From Blattabacterium cuenoti (GTDB taxonomy: Bacteria > Bacteroidota > Bacteroidia > Flavobacteriales > Blattabacteriaceae), in NCBI RefSeq assembly GCF_014252055.1, contig NZ_CP059208.1:62001-126000 (forward strand): a DNA stretch of 64,000 bases, written 5' to 3'. Shown one piece after another: positions 28,137 to 37,244 of this stretch. Both the position numbers and the translations under genes were made by a program. Position 1 is the stretch's first letter. Each line of letters begins with the position of its first letter. The notes beneath the pieces are model-generated. The model saw nothing but the letters and a program-made list of their open reading frames with translations. It was not told where the DNA came from and did not search any database.

Positions 28137-29816
28137 ATGGAAAAAGAAATTAATAATTTTAGTAAAAAGATAACAAAAGAATCTGATTTACCTGCAGCTC
28201 ATGCTATGTTGTACGCTACCGGAATGAAAGATTCCGATTTTTGTAAAGCACAAATAGGAATAGTTAGTAATTGGTATGATGGAAATCCTTGCAACATGCA
28301 TTTGAATAAAATGGGAAAAATAATAAAAAATTCAGTAATAAAAAAAAATTTGATAGGATTTCAATTTACTACTATTGGAGTAAGTGATGGTATTACTATG
28401 GGAACATCAGGGATGAGATATTCTCTCCCATCTAGAGAATTAATAGCAGATAGTATAGAAACTGTAGTCGACTCACATCATTATGATGGAGTGATAGCTA
28501 TTCCTGGATGTGATAAAAATATCCCAGGAGTTCTAATTGCATTACTAAGATTAAATAGACCTTCTATTATTGTTTATGGAGGGAGTATTTCTTCAGGTTA
28601 TTATAATGGTAAAAAATTAGATATTGTTTCTTCTTTTGAAGCTCTAGGAGAAAAAAATATATGCAAAATATCAGAAAAAGAATATAAAAATATAATTAAA
28701 AATTCTTGTCCAGGGCCTGGTGCATGTGGAGGAATGTATACTGCAAATACTATGGCTTCAGCTTTAGAAGCTATGGGGATTATGCTACCTTATTCGTCTT
28801 CTTCTCCATCGACAAGTGAAAATAAAAAAAAAGAATGTGAAGAAGTATCTAATTATATTAAAATTTTATTAGAAAAAAATATAAAACCTAGAGATATAGT
28901 AACTAAAGATTCTATAGAAAATGGAATAAAATTAGCTATGTGTTTAGGGGGATCTACTAATTTAGTTTTACATTTTTTAGCTATTGCTAAATCCGCAAAT
29001 ATTGATTTTACTTTAAAAGATTTTCAAAGAATTAGTAATAAAATTCCTCTTATAGGAAATTTAAAACCAAGTGGTCCATTCTTAATGGAAGATATACATA
29101 TATGTATTGGAGGAATGCCTGTTATCATAAAATATCTGTTAAAAAAAGGAATCCTTTCAGGAGATTGTTTAACTGTAACTGGAAAAACATTATCTGATAA
29201 TATGGATAATATTCCGGATATAACTTTTAATCAAAAAATTATTTTTCCTATAGAAAATCCCATTAAAAAAAATGGACATATCAGAATTTTATATGGAAAC
29301 GTATCACCAGAAGGTGCTGTTGCAAAAATAACAGGAAAAGAAGGAATTATTTTTCGAGGAAAAGCAAATGTTTTTGATTCAGAAGAAGAAGCTAACAAAG
29401 CAATTACAAATAATAAAATAACTCCTGGTAGTGTTATTGTTATCAGATATGTAGGGCCAAAAGGAGGGCCAGGAATGCCAGAAATGTTGAAACCAACGTC
29501 TTACATTATGGGATCAGGATTAGGAAAAAATATAGCTCTTATAACAGATGGAAGGTTTTCAGGTGGATCACATGGATTTGTTATAGGTCATGTTACTCCA
29601 GAAGCACAATGTGGAGGATTAATATCTATTATTCAAAATGGAGATTTTATTAAAATAGATGCAGAAAATAATACTATTAATCTAGAAATAGAAGAAAATG
29701 AAATACAAAGAAGAAAAAAATTATGGAATCCTCCTCCATTAAAAATTAAAGAAGGATATCTATATAAATATATAAAAATGGTTTCTTCCGCTTCTAAAGG
29801 ATGCATTACAGACTAA
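28137..29816 (+). CDS. ilvD: Dihydroxy-acid dehydratase (IlvD)
   Basis: Iron-sulfur dehydratase making 2-keto-3-methylvalerate and 2-ketoisovalerate in isoleucine and valine synthesis, 559 residues. Cluster cysteines are in NWYDGNPCNMHL (about residue 52), PGCDKNIPG (about 124) and CPGPGACGGMYTANTM (about 192-207). GRFSGGSHGFVIGHVTPEA near residue 475 is the second family signature. It is the first gene of ilvD-B-N-C-A, 17 nt after a terminator-like hairpin. ilvB begins 13 nt downstream. Confidence 0.97.
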   Translation: MEKEINNFSKKITKESDLPAAHAMLYATGMKDSDFCKAQIGIVSNWYDGNPCNMHLNKMGKIIKNSVIKKNLIGFQFTTIGVSDGITMGTSGMRYSLPSRELIADSIETVVDSHHYDGVIAIPGCDKNIPGVLIALLRLNRPSIIVYGGSISSGYYNGKKLDIVSSFEALGEKNICKISEKEYKNIIKNSCPGPGACGGMYTANTMASALEAMGIMLPYSSSSPSTSENKKKECEEVSNYIKILLEKNIKPRDIVTKDSIENGIKLAMCLGGSTNLVLHFLAIAKSANIDFTLKDFQRISNKIPLIGNLKPSGPFLMEDIHICIGGMPVIIKYLLKKGILSGDCLTVTGKTLSDNMDNIPDITFNQKIIFPIENPIKKNGHIRILYGNVSPEGAVAKITGKEGIIFRGKANVFDSEEEANKAITNNKITPGSVIVIRYVGPKGGPGMPEMLKPTSYIMGSGLGKNIALITDGRFSGGSHGFVIGHVTPEAQCGGLISIIQNGDFIKIDAENNTINLEIEENEIQRRKKLWNPPPLKIKEGYLYKYIKMVSSASKGCITD

Positions 29817-29829
29817 TTGATTGATATAT

Positions 29830-31524
29830 ATGGTAAAAAAATTATTCTCTGGTTCAGAAATAGTAATAAAAACTCTTTTATATGAAAAAGTAGAATATAT
29901 TTTCGGATATCCTGGAGGTGCAATTATGCCTATATACGACTCTTTACATGATTATTTGAATTTTGTAACTCATATTTTAATGCGTCACGAACAAGGATCT
30001 ATACATGCAGCACAAGGATATGCTAGAGCTACTGGAAAAATAGGTGTATGTTTTACTACATCAGGTCCTGGAGCTACCAATTTAATTACTGGATTAGCTG
30101 ATGCACTAATAGATAGTACTCCTATTGTTTGTATCACCGGACAGGTATCATCTAATCTTTTAGGAACTGATGCTTTCCAAGAAACAAATATCATAGATAT
30201 TTCTATGCCTGTTACAAAATGGAATATTCAAGTTTTAAAAGCAAAAGATATTTGCGAATCTATTCAGAAGGGGTTTTTTATAGCAAAAAAAGGAAGACCG
30301 GGACCAGTTTTAATAGATATTACTAAAGATGCTCAATTCCAAAAATCTGAATTTAATTATAAACACTTTGAATATATAGAAAATTTTCATCCATATCCTT
30401 GTATAAAAGAAAAAAACCTGATAGAAGCAGCAAATTTAATAAATACTGCTCAAAAACCTATGATTTTAGTTGGACAGGGTGTTATTTTAGCTAAAGCAGA
30501 AGATGAATTTAAAGAATTTGTAGAAAAAACAGGAATTCCTGTTGCTAGTACATTATTAGGTTTAGGTGCATTGTATAGTGACCATTATTTATATGTAGGA
30601 ATGTTAGGGATGCATGGAAATTATGCTCCAAATATTCTAACAAACCAATGTGATCTACTAATTTCTATAGGAATGCGTTTTGATGATCGTGTTACTGGAA
30701 ATGTAAATAAATATGCTAAAAATGCAAAAATAATTCATTTAGAAATTGATCCTTCCGAAATTAACAAAAATATACCATGTCATATACCAATACTTGGAGA
30801 TTGTAAAATATCTTTAAAAAAACTAATTTTTTATGTTAATAAATCTAATCATGAAAAATGGGTAAATAAATTCTTTTATCTAAAAGAAAAAGAAAAAATA
30901 GAAGTAATAGAAAATGATATTAATCCAATTAAAAAAGGTTTGACTATGGGAGAAGTAATAAAATGGATCAATAAATATAAACAAAAAGATGCAATTCTTG
31001 TGACGGATGTGGGGCAACATCAAATGATAGCTTCAAGATATTTTAATTTTACTTATAAAAAAAGTCAAATAACCTCTGGAGGATTGGGAACTATGGGATT
31101 TGCATTACCTGCTGCAATTGGAGCTAAATTAGGATCAAAAGATAGACAAGTTATTTGTATTGTAGGAGATGGTGGAATACAGATGACAATTCAAGAAATG
31201 GGTACTATTTTACAAAACAATATTTCTGTGAAAATCGTTTTATTAAATAATAATTTTTTGGGAATGGTACGTCAATGGCAACAACTTTTTTTTGATAAAC
31301 GTTATTCATGTACAGAATTAGTTAATCCTGACTTTATAAAATTAGCTAATGCATATAGTATAGAAGCAGAAAGAATAAACAATAGAAAAAAATTAGAAAA
31401 ATCTATAAAAAAAGCATTACGTAATAAAAATGCTTTTTTATTAGAAGTAGTAGTAGAAAAAGAGGATAATGTTTTTCCTATGATTCCTGCGGGAGCAGCT
31501 GTAGATGAAATTCGTTTAACATAA
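29830..31524 (+). CDS. ilvB: Acetolactate synthase large (catalytic) subunit (IlvB)
   Basis: Thiamine-diphosphate enzyme condensing pyruvate with pyruvate or 2-ketobutyrate. It has 564 residues from the ATG at 29830; an in-frame TTG at 29821 is less likely. The N-terminal domain holds GYPGGAIMPIYDSL and the ThDP glutamate of RHEQGSIHAAQGYARATG (about residues 50-67). The C-terminal ThDP motif runs from GDGGIQM to NNNFLGMVRQWQ (about 446-481). The middle domain would bind FAD. It lies 13 nt after ilvD and 17 nt before ilvN. Confidence 0.97.
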   Translation: MVKKLFSGSEIVIKTLLYEKVEYIFGYPGGAIMPIYDSLHDYLNFVTHILMRHEQGSIHAAQGYARATGKIGVCFTTSGPGATNLITGLADALIDSTPIVCITGQVSSNLLGTDAFQETNIIDISMPVTKWNIQVLKAKDICESIQKGFFIAKKGRPGPVLIDITKDAQFQKSEFNYKHFEYIENFHPYPCIKEKNLIEAANLINTAQKPMILVGQGVILAKAEDEFKEFVEKTGIPVASTLLGLGALYSDHYLYVGMLGMHGNYAPNILTNQCDLLISIGMRFDDRVTGNVNKYAKNAKIIHLEIDPSEINKNIPCHIPILGDCKISLKKLIFYVNKSNHEKWVNKFFYLKEKEKIEVIENDINPIKKGLTMGEVIKWINKYKQKDAILVTDVGQHQMIASRYFNFTYKKSQITSGGLGTMGFALPAAIGAKLGSKDRQVICIVGDGGIQMTIQEMGTILQNNISVKIVLLNNNFLGMVRQWQQLFFDKRYSCTELVNPDFIKLANAYSIEAERINNRKKLEKSIKKALRNKNAFLLEVVVEKEDNVFPMIPAGAAVDEIRLT

Positions 31525-31541
31525 AAAAATAATAAAATAAT

Positions 31542-31844
31542 ATGAAACATAAATTCAGAATAATAATTTTAGGAGAAAATGATACGAGACTATTAAGTAG
31601 AATACTTATTATACTTAATCGTAGAAATTTAAAAACTAATCATATTAATGTTTATAATGATAAAAATAGTTCTAATTTTCAACATCTTCTAGATTTAGAA
31701 TCTAAAGAAGAAGAATTGATTAAAGTAAAAAAATTAATTGATAAATTAATTGGAGTTATTCATGTTTTTTACTATAAAATAGAAGAAAAAAACTCTAGAA
31801 AAAATTCTTGGAAAAGAATAGATTTACCATTAGCAACATCTTAA
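31542..31844 (+). CDS. ilvN: Acetolactate synthase small (regulatory) subunit (IlvN)
   Basis: Regulatory subunit of acetolactate synthase, 100 residues: essentially one ACT domain (about residues 4-75) plus a short tail. This equals the short enterobacterial IlvN but is well below the about 160-180 residues of the long form. The usual glycine-rich effector loop near the start (NRPGVLSR in many homologues) reads ENDTRLLSRILIILNRRN here, so valine feedback may be weakened. It lies 17 nt after ilvB and 17 nt before the ilvC ATG. Confidence 0.88.
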   Translation: MKHKFRIIILGENDTRLLSRILIILNRRNLKTNHINVYNDKNSSNFQHLLDLESKEEELIKVKKLIDKLIGVIHVFYYKIEEKNSRKNSWKRIDLPLATS

Positions 31845-31861
31845 TAAAGAATAAAAAAATT

Positions 31862-32911
31862 ATGAAAGTTAAATTTGGACCTGTAGAAGAAAATATTGTA
31901 ACAAGAGAAGAATTTTCATTATCTAAAGCTAAAGAAATATTAAAAAAAGAAGTAATAGCTGTATTAGGATACGGAGTGCAAGGTCCTGGACAATCTCTTA
32001 ATTTAAGAGATAATGGATTTCAAGTCATCATCGGACAAAGAAAAAATTCTTTCTCTTGGGAGAAAGCTTTAAAAGATGGATGGATAGAAGGAAAAAATCT
32101 TTTTTCTCTTGAAGAAGCGTGTAAAAGAGGAACAATAATTATGTATTTGTTGTCAGATGCAGGACAAATATCTTTTTGGCCAACACTTTGCAAGTTTCTT
32201 CATCATGGAAAATCTTTGTACTTTTCACATGGATTTGGTTTGACTTTTTGTGAAAAAACAAAGATATATCCACCTAAAGATATAGACATTTTTTTAGTTG
32301 CACCTAAAGGATCAGGAACTAGTTTAAGAAGATTATTTAAAGAAGGAAAAGGAATTAATTCTAGTTATGCTGTATATCAGGATTACAGTGGGAATTGTTT
32401 AGAAAAAACTATATCTATTGGTATAGGAATAGGATCAGGATATTTATTTGAAACAAATTTTAAAAATGAGGTCTATTCCGATTTAGTAGGTGAAAGAGGG
32501 ACTTTAATGGGAGCAATCCAAGGAATTTTTGCTGCGCAATATCAAATTTTAAGAGATAAAGGACATTCTCCTTCAGAGTCTTTCAATGAAACTGTAGAAG
32601 AACTAACTCAAAGTTTAATGCCATTAGTTTCAGAAAATGGAATGGATTGGATGTATTCTAACTGTTCTACTACTGCGCAAAGAGGTGCTTTAGATTGGTG
32701 GAAAAAATTTATGGACGCTACATTACCAATATTTCAAGAATTATATGATGAAGTTTCTTCAGGAAAAGAAGCTGAAAGAATCATAAAATCTAATATTGAT
32801 AAAAATTATAGAAATAAATTACAAAAAGAATTAAAAGACCTAAGAGAAAGTGAATTATGGAAAGTAGGATCTACTATACGAAATCTAAGACCAGAAAAAA
32901 AAGAATCCTAA
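31862..32911 (+). CDS. ilvC: Ketol-acid reductoisomerase (IlvC)
   Basis: NADPH-dependent isomeroreductase acting on acetolactate and acetohydroxybutyrate. It has 349 residues from the ATG at 31862; the open frame reaches back into ilvN, but the conserved protein begins MKVKFGPVEENIVTREEF. The nucleotide-binding loop is VLGYGVQGPGQSLNLRDNG near residues 36-54. The metal-binding acidic residues fall in FETNFKNEVYSDLVGERGTL (about 198-217). The protein has a single C-terminal helical domain and resembles the Bacteroidota form, which reads QGPGQ where many class I enzymes read QGHAQ. Confidence 0.95.
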   Translation: MKVKFGPVEENIVTREEFSLSKAKEILKKEVIAVLGYGVQGPGQSLNLRDNGFQVIIGQRKNSFSWEKALKDGWIEGKNLFSLEEACKRGTIIMYLLSDAGQISFWPTLCKFLHHGKSLYFSHGFGLTFCEKTKIYPPKDIDIFLVAPKGSGTSLRRLFKEGKGINSSYAVYQDYSGNCLEKTISIGIGIGSGYLFETNFKNEVYSDLVGERGTLMGAIQGIFAAQYQILRDKGHSPSESFNETVEELTQSLMPLVSENGMDWMYSNCSTTAQRGALDWWKKFMDATLPIFQELYDEVSSGKEAERIIKSNIDKNYRNKLQKELKDLRESELWKVGSTIRNLRPEKKES

Positions 32912-32935
32912 GTTTTATAAAAAACGTATTGAATA

Positions 32936-34201
32936 TTGAGTAATATAAAAGAATATTTTCCTTCTTATAAGGAAATAATTAAGGCTAAGAATTTATTGAA
33001 TGATATTATTTATGAAACTCCATTACAAAAAAATTTACTTTTATCAGATAAATATAAAGCTAATATTTTTTTAAAAAGAGAAGATTTACAAATCATACGT
33101 TCATATAAAATTAGAGGTGCATATAATAAAATAATAAGTTTATCTAATACAGAACTAAAAAATGGAATTGTTTGTGCAAGCGCTGGAAATCATGCACAAG
33201 GTGTAGCATATTCATGCAGTATATTAAAAATACTAGGAAAAATTTATATGCCAAGCACTACTCCTAAACAAAAAGTAGAAAGAGTAAAAATGTTTGGAAA
33301 ACAATATATTGAAATTGTTCTCAGTGGAGATACATTTGATGAAGTTAGTTTTGAAGCTATAAAAGATTGTAAAAAAAATGAAAAAGTTTTTATTCATCCT
33401 TTTGATGATACAAAAATTATTGAGGGACAAGCTACTGTTGGTTTAGAAATTTTGCAACAATCAATTTCAACTGATATAGATTATGTTTTCATACCTATTG
33501 GAGGTGGAGGATTAGCTTCTGGAGTTGGTAGTCATTTCCGACAAGTAAGTCCTAAAACTAAGATTATAGGAGTAGAACCTAAAGGGGCTCCTTCTATGAG
33601 TTTTTCTATAAAAAAAGGAAAGGTTATAGAATTAGATTCTATAGATAGATTTATTGACGGAGCTTCTGTAAAAAAAGTTGGAGAATTAAATTTCAATATT
33701 TGCAGAAATATATTACATGATATAAAAACAGTTCCAGAAGGAAAAGTTTGCACAACTATTTTAGATCTTTATAACTTAGAAGCTATTGTTGCAGAACCTG
33801 CAGGAGCTCTTTCTATAGCTGCTTTAGATTTTTATTCTAAAGAAATAAAAGGAAAAAACATAGTCTGTATTTTAAGTGGAGGAAATAATGACATAACTAG
33901 AACAGAAGAGATAAGAGAGAGATCTCTTTTATATGAAGAGAAAAAACACTATTTTATAGTAAAATTTCCACAAAGAGCTGGAGCACTTAGAGAATTTGTT
34001 AACAATATTCTAGGTCCAAAAGATGACATAGCTTATTTTGAATACTCTAAAAAAAACTCTAAAGAAGAAGGACCAGCTGTAATAGGAATAGAATTATCAG
34101 ATAAAAATGATTTTTCAGAATTGTTAGGAAGAATGAAGGAATATAGAGTTCATTTTCAATATTTAAATAAAAATCCAGATTTATTTCGTATTCTTATATA
34201 A
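32936..34201 (+). CDS. ilvA: Threonine dehydratase, biosynthetic (IlvA)
   Basis: PLP enzyme deaminating threonine to 2-ketobutyrate, the committed step of isoleucine synthesis, 421 residues. The PLP lysine is in IIRSYKIRGAYNKI near residue 57; CASAGNHAQGVAYSC (about 81-95) and PIGGGGLASGVGS (about 186-198) are the asparagine and glycine-loop motifs. A single C-terminal ACT-like regulatory domain (about 335-421) marks the short form. The start appears to be TTG at 32936. It is the last gene of the ilv operon, so all steps from threonine/pyruvate to the keto acids are grouped here. Confidence 0.95.
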   Translation: MSNIKEYFPSYKEIIKAKNLLNDIIYETPLQKNLLLSDKYKANIFLKREDLQIIRSYKIRGAYNKIISLSNTELKNGIVCASAGNHAQGVAYSCSILKILGKIYMPSTTPKQKVERVKMFGKQYIEIVLSGDTFDEVSFEAIKDCKKNEKVFIHPFDDTKIIEGQATVGLEILQQSISTDIDYVFIPIGGGGLASGVGSHFRQVSPKTKIIGVEPKGAPSMSFSIKKGKVIELDSIDRFIDGASVKKVGELNFNICRNILHDIKTVPEGKVCTTILDLYNLEAIVAEPAGALSIAALDFYSKEIKGKNIVCILSGGNNDITRTEEIRERSLLYEEKKHYFIVKFPQRAGALREFVNNILGPKDDIAYFEYSKKNSKEEGPAVIGIELSDKNDFSELLGRMKEYRVHFQYLNKNPDLFRILI

Positions 34202-34209
34202 AAAAATAG

Positions 34210-34295
34210 TACCCACGACTGGATTTGAACCAGCACATCCTAAATAGGATACCACCACCTCAAAGTGGCGTGTCTACCAATTCCACCACGTGGGC
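34210..34295 (-). tRNA. tRNA-Leu (anticodon GAG)
   Basis: An 86-nt cloverleaf with a long variable arm, as in leucine tRNAs. The acceptor stem is GCCCACG with CGTGGGT and discriminator A; the first pair is G-U. The anticodon stem is CCACT/GGTGG with loop TTGAGGT, giving GAG, which reads CUU/CUC. The T-arm is GCTGGTTCAAATCCAGT-like. CCA is not encoded. It lies between ilvA and dapB on the opposite strand. Confidence 0.93.
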
Positions 34296-34417
34296 TATTT
34301 AATTAATTTATATTATAAATATAAAATTATAAAATAATTATAAAAGATATAATTTTTTTAATCTATTTTTGATTTTAGAATAGTCTCATAAAAATAAAAT
34401 TTAAATAAATATATTAT

Positions 34418-35137
34418 ATGAACATAGGGATAATAGGATATGGAAAAATGGGGCGTGCTATAGAAAAAATAGCAAAAAATAGAAATCATAATGTATCATT
34501 ATGTTATGATAAAACACCTAAAATATCATTGTTAAAAACAGTTAATTTAGATGTAGTTATAGAATTTAGTCAACCAGAATCTGTTTTTAATAATATAAAA
34601 ATTTGTATAGAAAATAATATACCTGTTGTATGTGGGACTACAGGATGGTTAAATAAAATGGAAGTTATTAAAAAAATATGTAAAGAAAAAAATGGTTCTT
34701 TCCTTTATTCTTCCAATTTTAGTATTGGAATGAACATATTTTTTGAGATAAATAAAAAACTATCAAAATTAATGTGTCCATATACCAAAGATTATGAAGT
34801 AACAATAGATGAAACTCATCATTTAGAAAAAATAGATAAACCAAGTGGGACAGCGTTATCCCTAGCTGAGTCTATTATTCATAATAAAATGAAAAAAACG
34901 TGGATTCTTAATGAAAAAAGAATATCAGCAGATCAAATATTGATATTATCTAAAAGATTAGGAAATATAACTGGAGACCATAACGTGATATATAAATCTA
35001 ATATAGATAAAATAGAAATTAAACATGAGGCTTATAACAGAGATGGATTTGCTATTGGAGCAGTTATTGCTGCAGAGTGGATAAAAAATAAGAAAGGAGT
35101 CTTTTCTATGAAAGAAGTGTTAGGAATAAATAAATAA
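34418..35137 (+). CDS. dapB: 4-hydroxy-tetrahydrodipicolinate reductase (DapB)
   Basis: NAD(P)H-dependent reductase in the lysine/diaminopimelate pathway, 239 residues. The dinucleotide-binding motif GYGKMGRAIEKIA is at residues 6-18, CGTTGW near residue 71, and the catalytic segment ETHHLEKIDKPSGTAL near residues 132-147 (His-His and Lys followed by PSGTA). It serves lysine provisioning and peptidoglycan precursors. It starts 122 nt after the divergent tRNA-Leu. lepB follows 9 nt later. Confidence 0.96.
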   Translation: MNIGIIGYGKMGRAIEKIAKNRNHNVSLCYDKTPKISLLKTVNLDVVIEFSQPESVFNNIKICIENNIPVVCGTTGWLNKMEVIKKICKEKNGSFLYSSNFSIGMNIFFEINKKLSKLMCPYTKDYEVTIDETHHLEKIDKPSGTALSLAESIIHNKMKKTWILNEKRISADQILILSKRLGNITGDHNVIYKSNIDKIEIKHEAYNRDGFAIGAVIAAEWIKNKKGVFSMKEVLGINK

Positions 35138-35146
35138 TTTAATTGT

Positions 35147-36529
35147 ATGCTACAATATTTTGTATTTAGTGGCATTTTTACGTTTTTTTTACATATTATT
35201 CATGTACTGGGTACATATAATTTTTATAAAAAATTTAGAATCAGTTATTGGAAAACTATTATTCCTATATATAACGTTTTTATTATTTTAAAAAAAATAC
35301 ATAGACCTGTATGGTGGATTTTTCTTTTATTTATACCATTAACAAACATTATTCTATTCTTAGTTATATGGTTAGATCTAATCCGTTATTTACATAAAAT
35401 AAAAAAAAAAGATATTTTCATTTTCTTTTTATCTGCAGGTTTATATATTTTTTATATCAATTTTTTTAAAAATATTAATATAAAAAAAGAAAAAATAACA
35501 GAAAATAATGAAGGAATATTATCATCTTTAATCCTTTCGTTTATAATACATACCTATATAATACAGCCATTTGTTATACCAACTTCTTCTATGGAAAAAA
35601 GTTTATTAGTAGGAGATTTTATTTTAGTAAGTAAAATCCATTATGGATTAAGAATGCCTATATCTCCTATATGTGTTCCTTTTTTTCATAATAATATTCT
35701 TGGATTAAAATCTTATTTTAATATTAAATTTCCATATTTTCGTTTTCATCCTATAAACCATATAAAAAGAAATGATATTGTTGTATTTAATTTTCCTAAA
35801 GATGATAAAATATTAGATAGAAAAGATCATTATGTAAAGCGATGTGTGGGACTTCCAGGAGATATTATTTTTATTAAAAAAGGAGTTCTATTCATAAATC
35901 ATAAAAAAGAAAAAAATTTTACGAATAATAAACAACAATCTTATTTTATTAAGACCAAGAATATTCCTTTAAATTTAGAATTTTTAAAAGAAAAAATGGA
36001 TATTGAAGATGTTGAATTTTTTGAAGAAAAAAATGATGAATATTTTTATCAGATTATATTAACAAAAAAAAGAGTAACTCAAATAAAAAAATTATTTAAT
36101 AACATAATTTTCATAAAAAAAAATATTTATCCAAAAGAAGTTAAAGATCCATCAATAATTCTTTCAAATAATTTTGGGTGGAATAGAGATTATTTTGGAC
36201 CATTATATATTCCTAAAAAAGGAGATACTATTAAAATAAACTCAAAAAATATACATCTTTATAATGAGATATCCTGTTATGAAGGAGAAAAAAAAGTGAA
36301 CCTAATGAATAGAAAAAATTATAAAGTAAAAAAAAATTATTATTTTATGATTGGAGATAATAGACATAATTCTTTCGATTCTCGTTACTGGGGATTTGTT
36401 CCAGAAGATCATATAGTAGGAAAACCATTATTTATATGGATGAGTATTGATTGGGATAGAAAAAATCCAATGAACATATTTCATTGGAAATTTCGTTGGA
36501 ATCGCATTATGACAACAATAGATAGATAA
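35147..36529 (+). CDS. lepB: Signal peptidase I (LepB), long Bacteroidota type
   Basis: Type I signal peptidase that removes Sec/Tat signal peptides, 460 residues. The N-terminal 115 residues contain four hydrophobic segments, and a further one (about 124-142) precedes the catalytic site, more membrane spans than E. coli LepB. The catalytic serine is in IPTSSMEKSLLVGD near residue 149, the general-base lysine in HYVKRCVGLPGD near residue 231. The family box GDNRHNSFDSRYWGFVPE lies near 403-420. The 165 residues between lysine box and GDNRHNS are an expanded region usual in Bacteroidota. Gap of 9 nt after dapB. Confidence 0.94.
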   Translation: MLQYFVFSGIFTFFLHIIHVLGTYNFYKKFRISYWKTIIPIYNVFIILKKIHRPVWWIFLLFIPLTNIILFLVIWLDLIRYLHKIKKKDIFIFFLSAGLYIFYINFFKNINIKKEKITENNEGILSSLILSFIIHTYIIQPFVIPTSSMEKSLLVGDFILVSKIHYGLRMPISPICVPFFHNNILGLKSYFNIKFPYFRFHPINHIKRNDIVVFNFPKDDKILDRKDHYVKRCVGLPGDIIFIKKGVLFINHKKEKNFTNNKQQSYFIKTKNIPLNLEFLKEKMDIEDVEFFEEKNDEYFYQIILTKKRVTQIKKLFNNIIFIKKNIYPKEVKDPSIILSNNFGWNRDYFGPLYIPKKGDTIKINSKNIHLYNEISCYEGEKKVNLMNRKNYKVKKNYYFMIGDNRHNSFDSRYWGFVPEDHIVGKPLFIWMSIDWDRKNPMNIFHWKFRWNRIMTTIDR

Positions 36530-36541
36530 CAATCTATTTAT
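36518..36541. terminator. Inverted repeat between convergent lepB and rhomboid gene
   Basis: An imperfect 10-bp stem (core ATAGAT/ATCTAT, loop AACA, one G-U pair) spans the lepB stop codon region and the 28-nt intergenic gap before the convergent rhomboid gene. It is placed where a bidirectional terminator would be expected, but it is entirely A/T-rich and has no clear T run. Confidence 0.3.
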
Positions 36542-36557
36542 CACTATTTTACATTAT

Positions 36558-37244
36558 TTATCTTTTTAAAAAAAAACTTCCTATAAAATAACCAGATAAG
36601 ATACCTCCAATATGAGCAAAATGTGCAACTCCAGGAGCTAAATTTAAAATAGCAGATAAAAAACTTCCAAAAATAAAAATCATGATAGCTTTTTCCACAG
36701 CAATAGGAAATGGAAAAGGTAAAATAAAAATTTTATGTTCTGGGAAAAATCTAGCAAAGGCTCCAACTACTCCACTAACAGCACCAGAAGCACCCATCAT
36801 TGGAGAATACATAGAACTATAAAGAGTTATTTTTTGTTCTTCATTTAAAGAATCTAATGCTTTTTTAGCTTGATAAAAATCTAAAGTATGTAAAAAATAA
36901 TACATAACACTTGTATTGAAAATTATTTGTAATAACGCAGCAAAAAATCCTGAAAAAAAATATATTATCATAAATTTTTTTATTCCTAATAAAGTTTCAA
37001 TCTGTCCTCCGAACATAAATAATGCTAACATATTAAAAATTATATGTAAAAAAAGTCGTTTAGAATGTACAAACATATGAGTTAATATTTGATATAACTC
37101 GAATCGTTCATCTAAAGGATGATATAAAGACAGAAAACTTTCTATTTTATATTGTGAAAAAACAAATGTAGCTGTATATACAAGTATATTTATGCTGATT
37201 AAATGTTTTACAGCATCTGAATTAAAATTTGTATAAATATTCAC
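36558..37244 (-). CDS. Rhomboid family intramembrane serine protease
   Basis: Six- to seven-helix rhomboid protease, 228 residues. The catalytic serine motif GASGAVSGVVGAF is near residue 152 and the catalytic histidine is in VAHFAHIGGILSGYFIG near residue 207; the conserved loop-1 region reads HMFVHSKRLFLHIIFNMLALFMFG. Both catalytic residues are present, so activity is likely; the substrate is unknown. The start is probably a GTG at 37244, which makes the gene overlap the end of mutL by 23 nt. Rhomboid genes often sit next to mutL in Flavobacteriia, from memory. Confidence 0.92.
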   Translation of the reverse strand: MNIYTNFNSDAVKHLISINILVYTATFVFSQYKIESFLSLYHPLDERFELYQILTHMFVHSKRLFLHIIFNMLALFMFGGQIETLLGIKKFMIIYFFSGFFAALLQIIFNTSVMYYFLHTLDFYQAKKALDSLNEEQKITLYSSMYSPMMGASGAVSGVVGAFARFFPEHKIFILPFPFPIAVEKAIMIFIFGSFLSAILNLAPGVAHFAHIGGILSGYFIGSFFLKR

